Of a stretch of 39,275 nucleotides of DNA, positions 17,883 through 23,457 are shown in pieces (the stretch's first letter is position 1; the number at the start of each line of letters is the position of its first letter). Source of the DNA: Zetaproteobacteria bacterium (GTDB lineage: Bacteria; Pseudomonadota; Zetaproteobacteria; Mariprofundales; Mariprofundaceae); the NCBI GenBank assembly GCA_003228735.1, contig QIFG01000010.1, positions 1-39,275 of the forward strand, written 5' to 3'. The notes under the pieces are model-generated. The model made no database searches. It saw nothing but the letters and a program-made list of their open reading frames with translations, and had not been told where the DNA came from. Both the position numbers and the translations under genes were made by a program.

Positions 17883-19529
17883 TTATTCCCGGACAGGCCC
17901 ATCCTCGGCGCCGGGAGGCCGGACATCCACTAGTTTCGCGTCAAGTTCGCTGATAAGCAAATTAATATGGGGATTTTGCTTGGCTGTCCGCCAAAGCTGT
18001 TGACGCAAATGCTCCGTCTGTTTGGCCTTGGTCTGTGACAGGGATTCTCCAACCTGATCCTGCCTGGGTTCCCAGTGCACTTCCCGGCCCAGCCATTCGG
18101 CAAATGCCAGCCGGTCGGATTGTGCGATGGCTTTCTGTTGATGCTCATCCAGCGCCAGGCGAACCTTGGCGCCGAAGTCCAGACACAGCACATGCTCCAA
18201 CCTGGCTGCAACACCCGCCCGAACATCCACATAGGCCTTCAACGCCGCTTCCCAGTTTTCAAATGTCTTCGCCGGCGCCTGATCGTCATCGCCCAGGGGG
18301 AGACCCGGTTCAGCCTGCACTTCCGATGCTTCAGCCGGAGCTGCCTCGACAACAGCTTTGGCAGACTTTTTCTCAGTTACAGGTTTTGCTGCCGGCTTAT
18401 GGCTGTTCAGTTTTTTTTTAGAGGGAATCTCTCTTGGGGAAGAAAGCGCCTGCAAGCCACTGAGGCGCATCACCAGCATTTCAGCGCCCAGGCGCTCATC
18501 CACGAGAGAAAGATCGCGGATACCGGCAATCAGCACCTGATAACGCAGATCCAGCGACTGTGCTTCCCAGCGCTCAGCCCATTGAGCCAGCCAGTCACGC
18601 ACGCTCTCGGTCGGCTCAGAATCAAGCATTTTTTCATCGACCATCATGCAGGCCAACTGATGCCATAGCTCCGCGAGCGATATCAACAGGCTGCGGTGTC
18701 CATAGCCACTGCCTGCGGCCGAACGCAAACAGGTCAGCGCGCTTTTTGCGTCACCTTCAAACACGGCGTCGGACAACATCAACACCTGATCCATACCCAT
18801 CAGGCCGAGTGCTGCGCGCACATCGGTGGCCTCAAGTTTGTCTCCTGCGAAGGCAAGCACACGCTCGGTCAGCGACAGCGCATCACGCACGCTGCCATCG
18901 GCGGCGCGAGCAATTTCACTCACCGCCTCCGCTTCATGTTCAATCTTCTCACGCGTCAGCACATCACCCAGATAAGCGCTGATTTCGTCAAATCCCAGGC
19001 GGCGCAGGTCGAAACGCTGACAGCGCGAACGTACTGTAAGCGGCAGCTTTTCAACCTCGGTCGTGGCGAGAATGAACATCACCCGCTCCGGCGGCTCTTC
19101 CAGGGTTTTCAGCAGCGCATTGAAGGCGCTCTTGGACAGCATGTGCGCCTCATCAATGATATATACCTTGTATTTGAGGTTGGCAGACGGATAGCGGACG
19201 GATTCCAGTATCTCACGCACATCGTCCACACCAGTGTGGCTGGCCGCATCCATTTCCTGCACATCAAGATTCGAGCCCCGGCTGATGGATGTGCAGGAAG
19301 CGCACTCGCCGCAGGGCTCGTCGGCCGAACCTTTCTCGCAGTTGACGGCCATGGCCAGCAGGCGGGCAATCGTGGTCTTGCCAACGCCGCGTATGCCGGT
19401 GAGAAGATAGGCATGCGCCAGGCTGCCGCTCGACAGAGCATTTTTCAGCGTGCGCACCACCACATCCTGACCAACCAGATCGGAGAAGCGTTGTGGCCGC
19501 CAGCGGCGGGCCAATACCAGATAACTCAT
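17883..19529 (-). CDS. dnaX: DNA polymerase III gamma/tau subunit
   Basis: DnaX is the clamp-loader motor of DNA polymerase III; the full-length tau form also tethers the core polymerase. The 548-residue protein begins MSYLVLARRWRPQRFSDLVGQ, with Walker A GIRGVGKTT near residue 45, a zinc site around CEKGSADEPCGECASC, Walker B YIIDEAHMLS and the sensor 1 region FILATTEVEKLPLTVRSRCQRF. After residue 370 the chain becomes a low-complexity linker and then the tau C-terminal domain. The linker opens with three lysine codons in an A9 run that looks like a programmed slippage site (separate entry). ybaB and recR follow. A MITE and an ABC transporter lie between this gene and the SRP RNA cluster upstream. 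Confidence 0.96.
   Translation of the reverse strand: MSYLVLARRWRPQRFSDLVGQDVVVRTLKNALSSGSLAHAYLLTGIRGVGKTTIARLLAMAVNCEKGSADEPCGECASCTSISRGSNLDVQEMDAASHTGVDDVREILESVRYPSANLKYKVYIIDEAHMLSKSAFNALLKTLEEPPERVMFILATTEVEKLPLTVRSRCQRFDLRRLGFDEISAYLGDVLTREKIEHEAEAVSEIARAADGSVRDALSLTERVLAFAGDKLEATDVRAALGLMGMDQVLMLSDAVFEGDAKSALTCLRSAAGSGYGHRSLLISLAELWHQLACMMVDEKMLDSEPTESVRDWLAQWAERWEAQSLDLRYQVLIAGIRDLSLVDERLGAEMLVMRLSGLQALSSPREIPSKKKLNSHKPAAKPVTEKKSAKAVVEAAPAEASEVQAEPGLPLGDDDQAPAKTFENWEAALKAYVDVRAGVAARLEHVLCLDFGAKVRLALDEHQQKAIAQSDRLAFAEWLGREVHWEPRQDQVGESLSQTKAKQTEHLRQQLWRTAKQNPHINLLISELDAKLVDVRPPGAEDGPVRE
18397..18419 (-). promoter_or_regulatory. A9 slippery tract with immediate alternative-frame stops in dnaX
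   Basis: On the coding strand codons 371-373 are AAA AAA AAA, preceded by TCT and followed by CTG (A9 at 18411-18419). A -1 shift, or insertion of one A by RNA polymerase slippage, gives Thr-Glu-Gln-Pro and then TAA (18397-18399), a product of about 377 residues. Loss of one A gives an immediate TGA. Both outcomes end the protein just after the ATPase and collar domains, as the gamma form does in other bacteria. No strong downstream stem-loop was seen, which favours transcriptional slippage. Confidence 0.65.
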
Positions 19530-19580
19530 GGCAGGTACTTTACGGCTCTGAGGAGCGGCTCACAATGCATCAGTTTCTTA

Positions 19581-19860
19581 GGGCCTGTTAACACTAATTC
19601 TGATTGAAGCGCTGCTGACCTAAATGAGACCAGTCAAGGCGCGAGGAGGGTTGTTGGTGAATCCAAATGAACGACAAGCAACGATGGATGGCCTCGTCCT
19701 TTTTGAGCACATTTGGGGCGCAGCCCTGCGGGACGGGCCATTTTTGTGCGCAGCACGGTTATTTCTCGCTGATGTGCCTCGGGCACACTGCGCTCGAAAT
19801 GTCTTGCATAGCAACAAAAATGACCGCGTCGCTGCAACCAAAATTAGTGTTAACAGGCCC
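19581..19860. mobile_element. 280-bp MITE with 19-bp perfect terminal inverted repeats
   Basis: The element starts with GGGCCTGTTAACACTAATT and ends with its exact reverse complement; weaker similarity between the ends continues to about 38 bases. TA flanks both sides (19579-19580 and 19861-19862), the expected target duplication. No credible protein is encoded. About 135 bases at its right end match the degenerate copy at 8704-8858. It fills most of the 330-bp space between dnaX and the ABC permease. The parent transposase is not in the window; a TA target is compatible with IS630/Tc1-like or some IS5-group transposases. Confidence 0.85.
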
Positions 19861-20624
19861 TACTTCAGCAGGCGACGGCGGGCAAGACGCACGGCCAGCG
19901 CATATCCACCCGCTGAGTAGGCGGTCAACACCCCAATATGCAACCATGCAGCCTGCAATGGCAACTCGGTCAGCAGCGGGCGAATCAAGTCCACGGCATG
20001 CGTCAACGGCAAGGCCTGAGCGAACATCTGGACAGGCTCCGGCAGGGTGGTAATCGGATAAAACACGCCGCAGAAAAGAAACATCGGCGTAACTGCAAGC
20101 GTGAAGTAATAGAGAAAGAAGTCGTAACTCGGCGACAACATGCAAACGACCAGGCCGAGGCTGGCAAAGCAAAGGCCTGTCAGAAGCACAACGGGCAGAG
20201 CCAGAATGGCTGTATCCCAACTCTGAATACCGCCGAGCAGGCCCGCCACGATGAAGATCGCCGTGCCCGCAATCAAACTCTTCGTGCCCGCCCACAGCAT
20301 TTCGCCCGCCACAATATCCGGAATGCTCAGCGGCGTGGCCAGCATCCCCTCCCATGTGAACTGCTGCGTCATGCGTGTAAAAACCGAATACGTAGCCTCG
20401 AATGTTGCCGTATTCATGGCGCTGGAGCAGAGAATGCCGCTGGCCAGAAAGGCCATGTACGGAATGCCGCTCATCTCACCAATATACATGCCCAGGCCAT
20501 AGCCCAGGCCAAGCAGGTAGAGAAACGGGTCGCCGAAATTGCCCACCATCGAGGCTGCCGCAAGCTTGCGCCAGACCAGAAAGTTCCGGTGCCAAACGGC
20601 CAGCATTCTCGACAGTTGCATCAC
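19860..20624 (-). CDS. ABC-2 type exporter permease (NodJ-like)
   Basis: This 254-residue protein has six predicted membrane helices and the ABC-2 permease layout, with the conserved N-terminal stretch WRKLAAASMVGNFGDPFLYLLGLGYGLG and a C-terminal FLFCGVFYPITTLPEPVQ segment, as in NodJ/YadH-type drug or oligosaccharide exporters. It overlaps the ATPase gene by four bases and so works with it. Its last codon is AAG, and the stop TAG is built from the TA target and the first G of the adjacent MITE, so the present C-terminus may have been set by the insertion. The substrate is unknown. Confidence 0.88.
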   Translation of the reverse strand: MMQLSRMLAVWHRNFLVWRKLAAASMVGNFGDPFLYLLGLGYGLGMYIGEMSGIPYMAFLASGILCSSAMNTATFEATYSVFTRMTQQFTWEGMLATPLSIPDIVAGEMLWAGTKSLIAGTAIFIVAGLLGGIQSWDTAILALPVVLLTGLCFASLGLVVCMLSPSYDFFLYYFTLAVTPMFLFCGVFYPITTLPEPVQMFAQALPLTHAVDLIRPLLTELPLQAAWLHIGVLTAYSAGGYALAVRLARRRLLK

Positions 20625-21532
20625 TCGCTTAGCTCCCGGCCAGTGAGCTTCAGGAATACGTCCTCAAGATTGGCCGGACGGTGCACGAAATTCAACTTGG
20701 GGAAGCCGGTACAGCGCTCAAGCAACGGCCTGGCATCATCGAGATAACAGAACCAGCTGTCGCCGACATGCTCATAGTCGATATTGAGTTCTCCCAGTAG
20801 TGCGTCCACATCCGGCTGCGACACCTCGCCGCGCAGTTCCACGACCTCTGGCTCCACATGCTTGCCTATCAATATCCTGGGGCTGCCACGGGCAATAATC
20901 CTGCCCTGGTTCAGGATCATGATGTCATCACACAGTTGCTCGGCTTCCTCCATGTAATGGGTTGTCAGAATCAGCGTCTTGCCACTGCGTTTAAGCTCCC
21001 GCAGTCGCTGCCAGATAATATGGCGCGCCTGGGGGTCAAGCCCCGTTGTCGGCTCGTCCAGCACAACAACATCGGGATCATTCACCAAGGCGCGGGCAAT
21101 CATCAGCCGCCGCCGCATGCCCCCCGATAGGTTCGCCACCTGGCTGCTGCTTCGGCCGGACAACTCCGAGAAGGAGAGCAGCTCATTCACCTTGCCCTGC
21201 ATCTGCAACCGGGACAGGCCGAAGTAACTGGCATAGACAAACAGATTCTCGCTGACGCTGAAATCCGGATCGAGATTGTCCATCTGCGGCACCACTCCGA
21301 CCCGCTGCCGCTGTTCTGCAACTCCGGCAGACTCACCGAACAAGGTGTACTCACCGCTCGTCAGCGGCGCCATGCCCAGCAGCATGCGTATCAGCGTGGT
21401 CTTACCCGCACCGTTCGGCCCGAGAATCCCGAAACAGATACCGGCAGGGATATCGAAATCCACACCGCTGACAGCCACATGTTCGCCGAATCGTTTATAG
21501 AGACCCTTGGCGGAGACAACCGGATTGGTCAT
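20621..21532 (-). CDS. ABC transporter ATP-binding protein (NodI/CcmA-like)
   Basis: This is the nucleotide-binding subunit partnering the downstream permease. It has Walker A GPNGAGKTTLIRMLLG, the signature LSGGMRRRLMIARAL, Walker B VVVLDEPTTGLD and the switch histidine in TTHYMEEAEQLCDDI, followed by a C-terminal extension of about 80 residues ending ANLEDVFLKLTGRELSE, typical of the NodI/DrrA group. I favour ATG 21532 (MTNPVVSAKGLYKRFG) because similarity begins there; an ATG at 21556 is possible, and neither has a clear ribosome-binding site. Upstream lie an 8-bp palindrome and the SRP RNA terminator region. Confidence 0.92.
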   Translation of the reverse strand: MTNPVVSAKGLYKRFGEHVAVSGVDFDIPAGICFGILGPNGAGKTTLIRMLLGMAPLTSGEYTLFGESAGVAEQRQRVGVVPQMDNLDPDFSVSENLFVYASYFGLSRLQMQGKVNELLSFSELSGRSSSQVANLSGGMRRRLMIARALVNDPDVVVLDEPTTGLDPQARHIIWQRLRELKRSGKTLILTTHYMEEAEQLCDDIMILNQGRIIARGSPRILIGKHVEPEVVELRGEVSQPDVDALLGELNIDYEHVGDSWFCYLDDARPLLERCTGFPKLNFVHRPANLEDVFLKLTGRELSE

Positions 21533-21575
21533 GGGAACATGAAACCACAAAGACATGAAAAAGATAGGAGCTGTC

Positions 21576-21597
21576 CTAGATAATCACTGTTATCTAG
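21576..21597. promoter_or_regulatory. CTAGATAA-N6-TTATCTAG palindrome upstream of the ABC operon
   Basis: A perfect 8-bp inverted repeat with a 6-base spacer lies 44 bases before the chosen ATPase start. It is AT-rich with no T-tract and could be an operator for the exporter operon. The regulator is unknown and no second copy was noticed. Confidence 0.4.
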
Positions 21598-21613
21598 CAC
21601 AATTCCAAAAGAT

Positions 21614-21633
21614 AAGCCGCCAAATAGCGGCTT
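21614..21633 (-). terminator. Rho-independent terminator of the SRP RNA / tRNA transcript
   Basis: AAGCCGC (21614-21620) and GCGGCTT (21627-21633) form a 7-bp GC-rich stem with a 6-base loop, followed on the minus strand by ATCTTTT. It sits just past the 3' end of the SRP RNA. On the plus strand it is also followed by a short T run, but there is no plus-strand gene nearby. Confidence 0.65.
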
Positions 21634-21638
21634 TTCAT

Positions 21639-21768
21639 CAGGGGAAATTAGCCACCCGGACCGGACGGATCCGCAACGCGCGGGTATCCCGCTGCCGCTG
21701 CTTCCTTCCGGATCTGACGGGGTTCACGAGCTCCAGCCGTGCGGGGCCCGGCCCGGGCAGCATCCCTG
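21639..21768 (-). ncRNA. ffs: small (4.5S-type) signal recognition particle RNA
   Basis: The minus strand contains the conserved SRP helix 8 core: GTCAGATCCGGAAGGAAGC, with the GGAA tetraloop and the asymmetric and symmetric loops that bind the Ffh M domain. The flanks pair along the whole length. For example, GCTGCCCGGGCCGG (21748-21761) pairs without mismatch (with G-U) to CCGGTCCGGGTGGC (21651-21664), and CAGGG with CCCTG at the ends. The length of about 130 nt is close to the small bacterial form (114 nt in E. coli). Ends are set by pairing and are accurate to a few bases. A terminator follows, and a tRNA-Ser unit precedes on the same strand. Confidence 0.93.
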
Positions 21769-21789
21769 TTGCCGGCCATTGGCCGGCAA
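21769..21789. repeat. 21-bp palindrome between tRNA tail unit A and the SRP RNA
   Basis: TTGCCGGCCA and TGGCCGGCAA flank one central base, giving a 10-bp perfect hairpin without a T-tract. It separates the CCA-like end of tail unit A (21793) from the first base of the SRP RNA. It may be a processing spacer in a shared transcript rather than a terminator. Confidence 0.55.
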
Positions 21790-21792
21790 ATC

Positions 21793-21914
21793 TGGCGGAG
21801 AGAGAGGGATTACTCGGCACATCCATGTGCCTCGCCCTGCGGGCCGCCGCAAGCGGCGTTCAAACCGGCTGCGCCAATTTGTCGAACCCAGCGAGGGTTC
21901 TCATTCCCTCTCTC
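21793..21914 (-). ncRNA. structured tail unit A downstream of tRNA-Ser(GGA), ending in a tRNA 3' copy
   Basis: Read on the minus strand, this unit starts with GAGAGAGGGA (21905-21914) and ends with a copy of the preceding tRNA's 3' end: 22 bases (21790-21811) are identical to 21940-21961, including the CCA. The two ends pair as a 10-bp acceptor-like stem. Inside are a GGGTTCGA-type T-loop-like segment, a hairpin AAATTGGC/GCCGGTTT, a hairpin GCCGC/GCGGC, the conserved stretch GGCCCGCAGGG, a hairpin GGCACAT/ATGTGCC and CGAGTAA. The same plan recurs in unit B with different stem sequences. The period from CCA to CCA is 150 bp. The nearest described parallel is the E. coli tyrT repeat (rtT RNA), which also repeats the tRNA 3' end. 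Function unknown. Confidence 0.65.
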
Positions 21915-21942
21915 AACACCTGCGATTCATCACAGGCCTATC

Positions 21943-22033
21943 TGGCGGAGAGAGAGGGATTCGAACCCTCGGTACCTTTTAGGGGTACACACGCTTTCCA
22001 AGCGTGCTCCTTCAACCACTCGGACATCTCTCC
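21943..22033 (-). tRNA. tRNA-Ser, anticodon GGA
   Basis: On the minus strand the sequence folds as a class II tRNA: acceptor GGAGAGA/TCTCTCC, D arm after TGTCCGAGTGG, anticodon stem GCACGCTTGGAAAGCGTG with anticodon GGA, a long variable arm (TGTACCCCTAAAAGGTACC) and T arm GAGGGTTCGAATCCCTC. G73 and CCA are encoded. The identity fits serine codons UCC/UCU. A promoter lies just upstream and tail unit A just downstream. Confidence 0.97.
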
Positions 22034-22045
22034 AAAAGGCTGCGC

Positions 22046-22074
22046 ATAGTATGTAGCAAGCGGTCATTGAGCAA
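22046..22074 (-). promoter_or_regulatory. promoter of tRNA-Ser(GGA)
   Basis: TTGCTC and TACTAT are separated by exactly 17 bases on the minus strand, and the -10 box ends 12 bases before the mature tRNA 5' end, giving a leader of about five bases. No discriminator or operator was recognised. Confidence 0.5.
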
Positions 22075-22125
22075 GGATGGACACATGACGAACTGCAAAT
22101 AAGTTTTTATATAACAAAAAGGAAA

Positions 22126-22256
22126 TGGCGGAGAGGGTGGGGTTACTCGGGCCTTCCGGCCCTCACCCTGCGGGCCGCTCTCGGCTTCGCCTCCTGCGTT
22201 CAACATAGCTATTGCTATGTTGTCAAACCCAATACGTGGATTCTCACCCACCCTCT
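22126..22256 (-). ncRNA. structured tail unit B downstream of tRNA-Ser(CGA), ending in a tRNA 3' copy
   Basis: This is the counterpart of unit A after the other serine tRNA. On the minus strand it starts with AGAGGGTGGG (22247-22256), which pairs with CCCACCCTCT at its end, and finishes with 19 bases (22126-22144) identical to the 3' end of tRNA-Ser(CGA), CCA included. Conserved with unit A are TGAGAA, GGGTT(T/C)GACAA, GAACGC, GCGGCCCGCAGGG and CGAGTAA. The hairpins between them differ in sequence but still pair: AACATAGC/GCTATGTT, AGGC/GCC and GGGCC/GGCCC. The end of each unit follows its own tRNA, not the other unit. The CCA-to-CCA period is 189 bp. The gap up to the tRNA-Ser(GGA) promoter holds nothing else recognisable. 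Confidence 0.65.
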
Positions 22257-22314
22257 TTATCTTCCCTCAACATGCCCAGCCAATTTATAATAACCCTATT
22301 ACCTTGAGCTAATC

Positions 22315-22407
22315 TGGCGGAGAGGGTGGGGTTCGAACCCACGCGGCAGTTTTACCCGCCCAACCGATTTCGAGTCGGTGCCGTTATGACCGCTTCGGTA
22401 CCTCTCC
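22315..22407 (-). tRNA. tRNA-Ser, anticodon CGA
   Basis: The minus strand folds as a class II tRNA with acceptor GGAGAGG/CCTCTCC, anticodon stem-loop ACCGACTCGAAATCGGT with anticodon CGA, a long variable arm around TTGGGCGGGTAAAACTGCC, and T arm GTGGGTTCGAACCCCAC. G73 and CCA are encoded. It reads UCG. It lies 90 bases downstream of the accA stop on the same strand. Confidence 0.97.
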
Positions 22408-22438
22408 GTAAAAAACCGCTTTAAGACGAAGGCGGCGA

Positions 22439-22467
22439 AGCATAAGGGGCACATATGCCGCATACAA
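22439..22467 (-). promoter_or_regulatory. possible promoter of tRNA-Ser(CGA)
   Basis: TTGTAT and TATGCT stand 17 bases apart on the minus strand, 31 bases before the mature tRNA. The leader would contain CCGC...GCGG followed by six T, which might instead be a weak accA terminator, so the assignment is uncertain. Confidence 0.35.
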
Positions 22468-22497
22468 GTACGGCCAGCCGCCCCTGCTGGTGCCGAA

Positions 22498-23457
22498 TCA
22501 GCTCTCGCCGTATACGCCCATCTGGCGCAGCCGCTTATGCCTCTGCTCAAGCAGCTTAGCCTGTGGCAATGTCAACAGTTCGGCCAGTGTTTTATCCAGC
22601 ACATCCGCCATTAATTCAGCGGCCTTTTCAACATTCCGGTGGGCTCCGCCGACAGGCTCCGGAATGATGCCGTCAATCAGCTTCAGACTGAGCAGATCGT
22701 TGGCCGAAGGCTTCAGGGCTTCGGCCGCCTGCTCAGCATACTTCCGGTCGCGCCATAATATGGCTGCACAACCCTCGGGAGAAATCACCGAATAGGTCGT
22801 AAATTCCTGCATGTACATGCGGTCGCCAACACCGATAGCCAGTGCGCCGCCAGACCCCCCCTCGCCAATCACCGTGCAGATAATCGGAACCTTGAGTCCT
22901 GACAGCTCCATCAGGTTGCGGGCAATCGCCTCGCTCTGCCCACGCTCCTCGGCATCAATGCCGGGCCAGGCGCCAGCCGTGTCGATAAAGGTGAGAACAG
23001 GCATCTCGAAACGCTCGGCCATACGGAACAGGCGCAATGCCTTGCGGTAACCTTCGGGCCTCGGCATGCCGAAGTTTCGCTTGAGTTTTTCCTTGGTATC
23101 CCGCCCCTTCTGATGGCCGACGAGCATGACGGACTGTTCACGGAACCGCGCTACCCCGCCAACAATGGCCGCATCCTCGGCAAAGGCGCGATCACCGTGC
23201 AGTTCCTGAAAATCATCAAAAATCAACGGTACATAATCGAGAAAGTACGGACGGTCTGGATGCCTGGCCAGTTGCGACACCTGCCAGGACGTCACCTTGG
23301 CATAGACCTGCTGGATCAGCTTGTCACGTTTGGCGGTCAGGCGCTCAACCTCTTCAGCAATATCCATGCTGGAGTCTGAGCCCATTTGAGAAAGCTCATC
23401 AATTTTGGCAGTCAGTTCGGCAATGGGCCGTTCAAATTCAAGATAACTAAGCGACAT
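22498..23457 (-). CDS. accA: acetyl-CoA carboxylase carboxyltransferase subunit alpha
   Basis: AccA, with AccD, transfers the carboxyl group from carboxybiotin to acetyl-CoA, the first committed step of fatty acid synthesis. The 319-residue protein starts [19 protein letters not shown] and shows the family blocks [75 protein letters not shown], and [15 protein letters not shown] with the oxyanion-hole glycines. The start is 23457; the longer open frame upstream lies inside dnaE. It overlaps dnaE by 11 bases, a common proteobacterial pairing. Confidence 0.97.
   Translation of the reverse strand: MSLSYLEFERPIAELTAKIDELSQMGSDSSMDIAEEVERLTAKRDKLIQQVYAKVTSWQVSQLARHPDRPYFLDYVPLIFDDFQELHGDRAFAEDAAIVGGVARFREQSVMLVGHQKGRDTKEKLKRNFGMPRPEGYRKALRLFRMAERFEMPVLTFIDTAGAWPGIDAEERGQSEAIARNLMELSGLKVPIICTVIGEGGSGGALAIGVGDRMYMQEFTTYSVISPEGCAAILWRDRKYAEQAAEALKPSANDLLSLKLIDGIIPEPVGGAHRNVEKAAELMADVLDKTLAELLTLPQAKLLEQRHKRLRQMGVYGES

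Noticed and set aside
18411-18419. A9 run in dnaX read as a frameshift error or pseudogene
   Set aside because: The zero frame continues through a complete tau C-terminus of normal length, so the gene is intact.
19620-20053. Open frames inside and across the MITE at 19581-19860
   Set aside because: They lie within the inverted-repeat element, run in several frames on both strands, have no ribosome-binding sites and resemble no protein; the shared peptide with the carA upstream region only reflects the repeated DNA.
21790-21961. Duplicated tRNA-Ser 3' end as attL/attR of an integrated element
   Set aside because: Only about 130 bp of non-coding RNA-like sequence lies between the copies, without integrase, and the second tRNA-Ser shows the same arrangement.
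21905-22314. Tail units A and B as degenerate full tRNA genes
   Set aside because: They have no anticodon stem or D arm; only the 3' end and a T-loop-like segment resemble tRNA.
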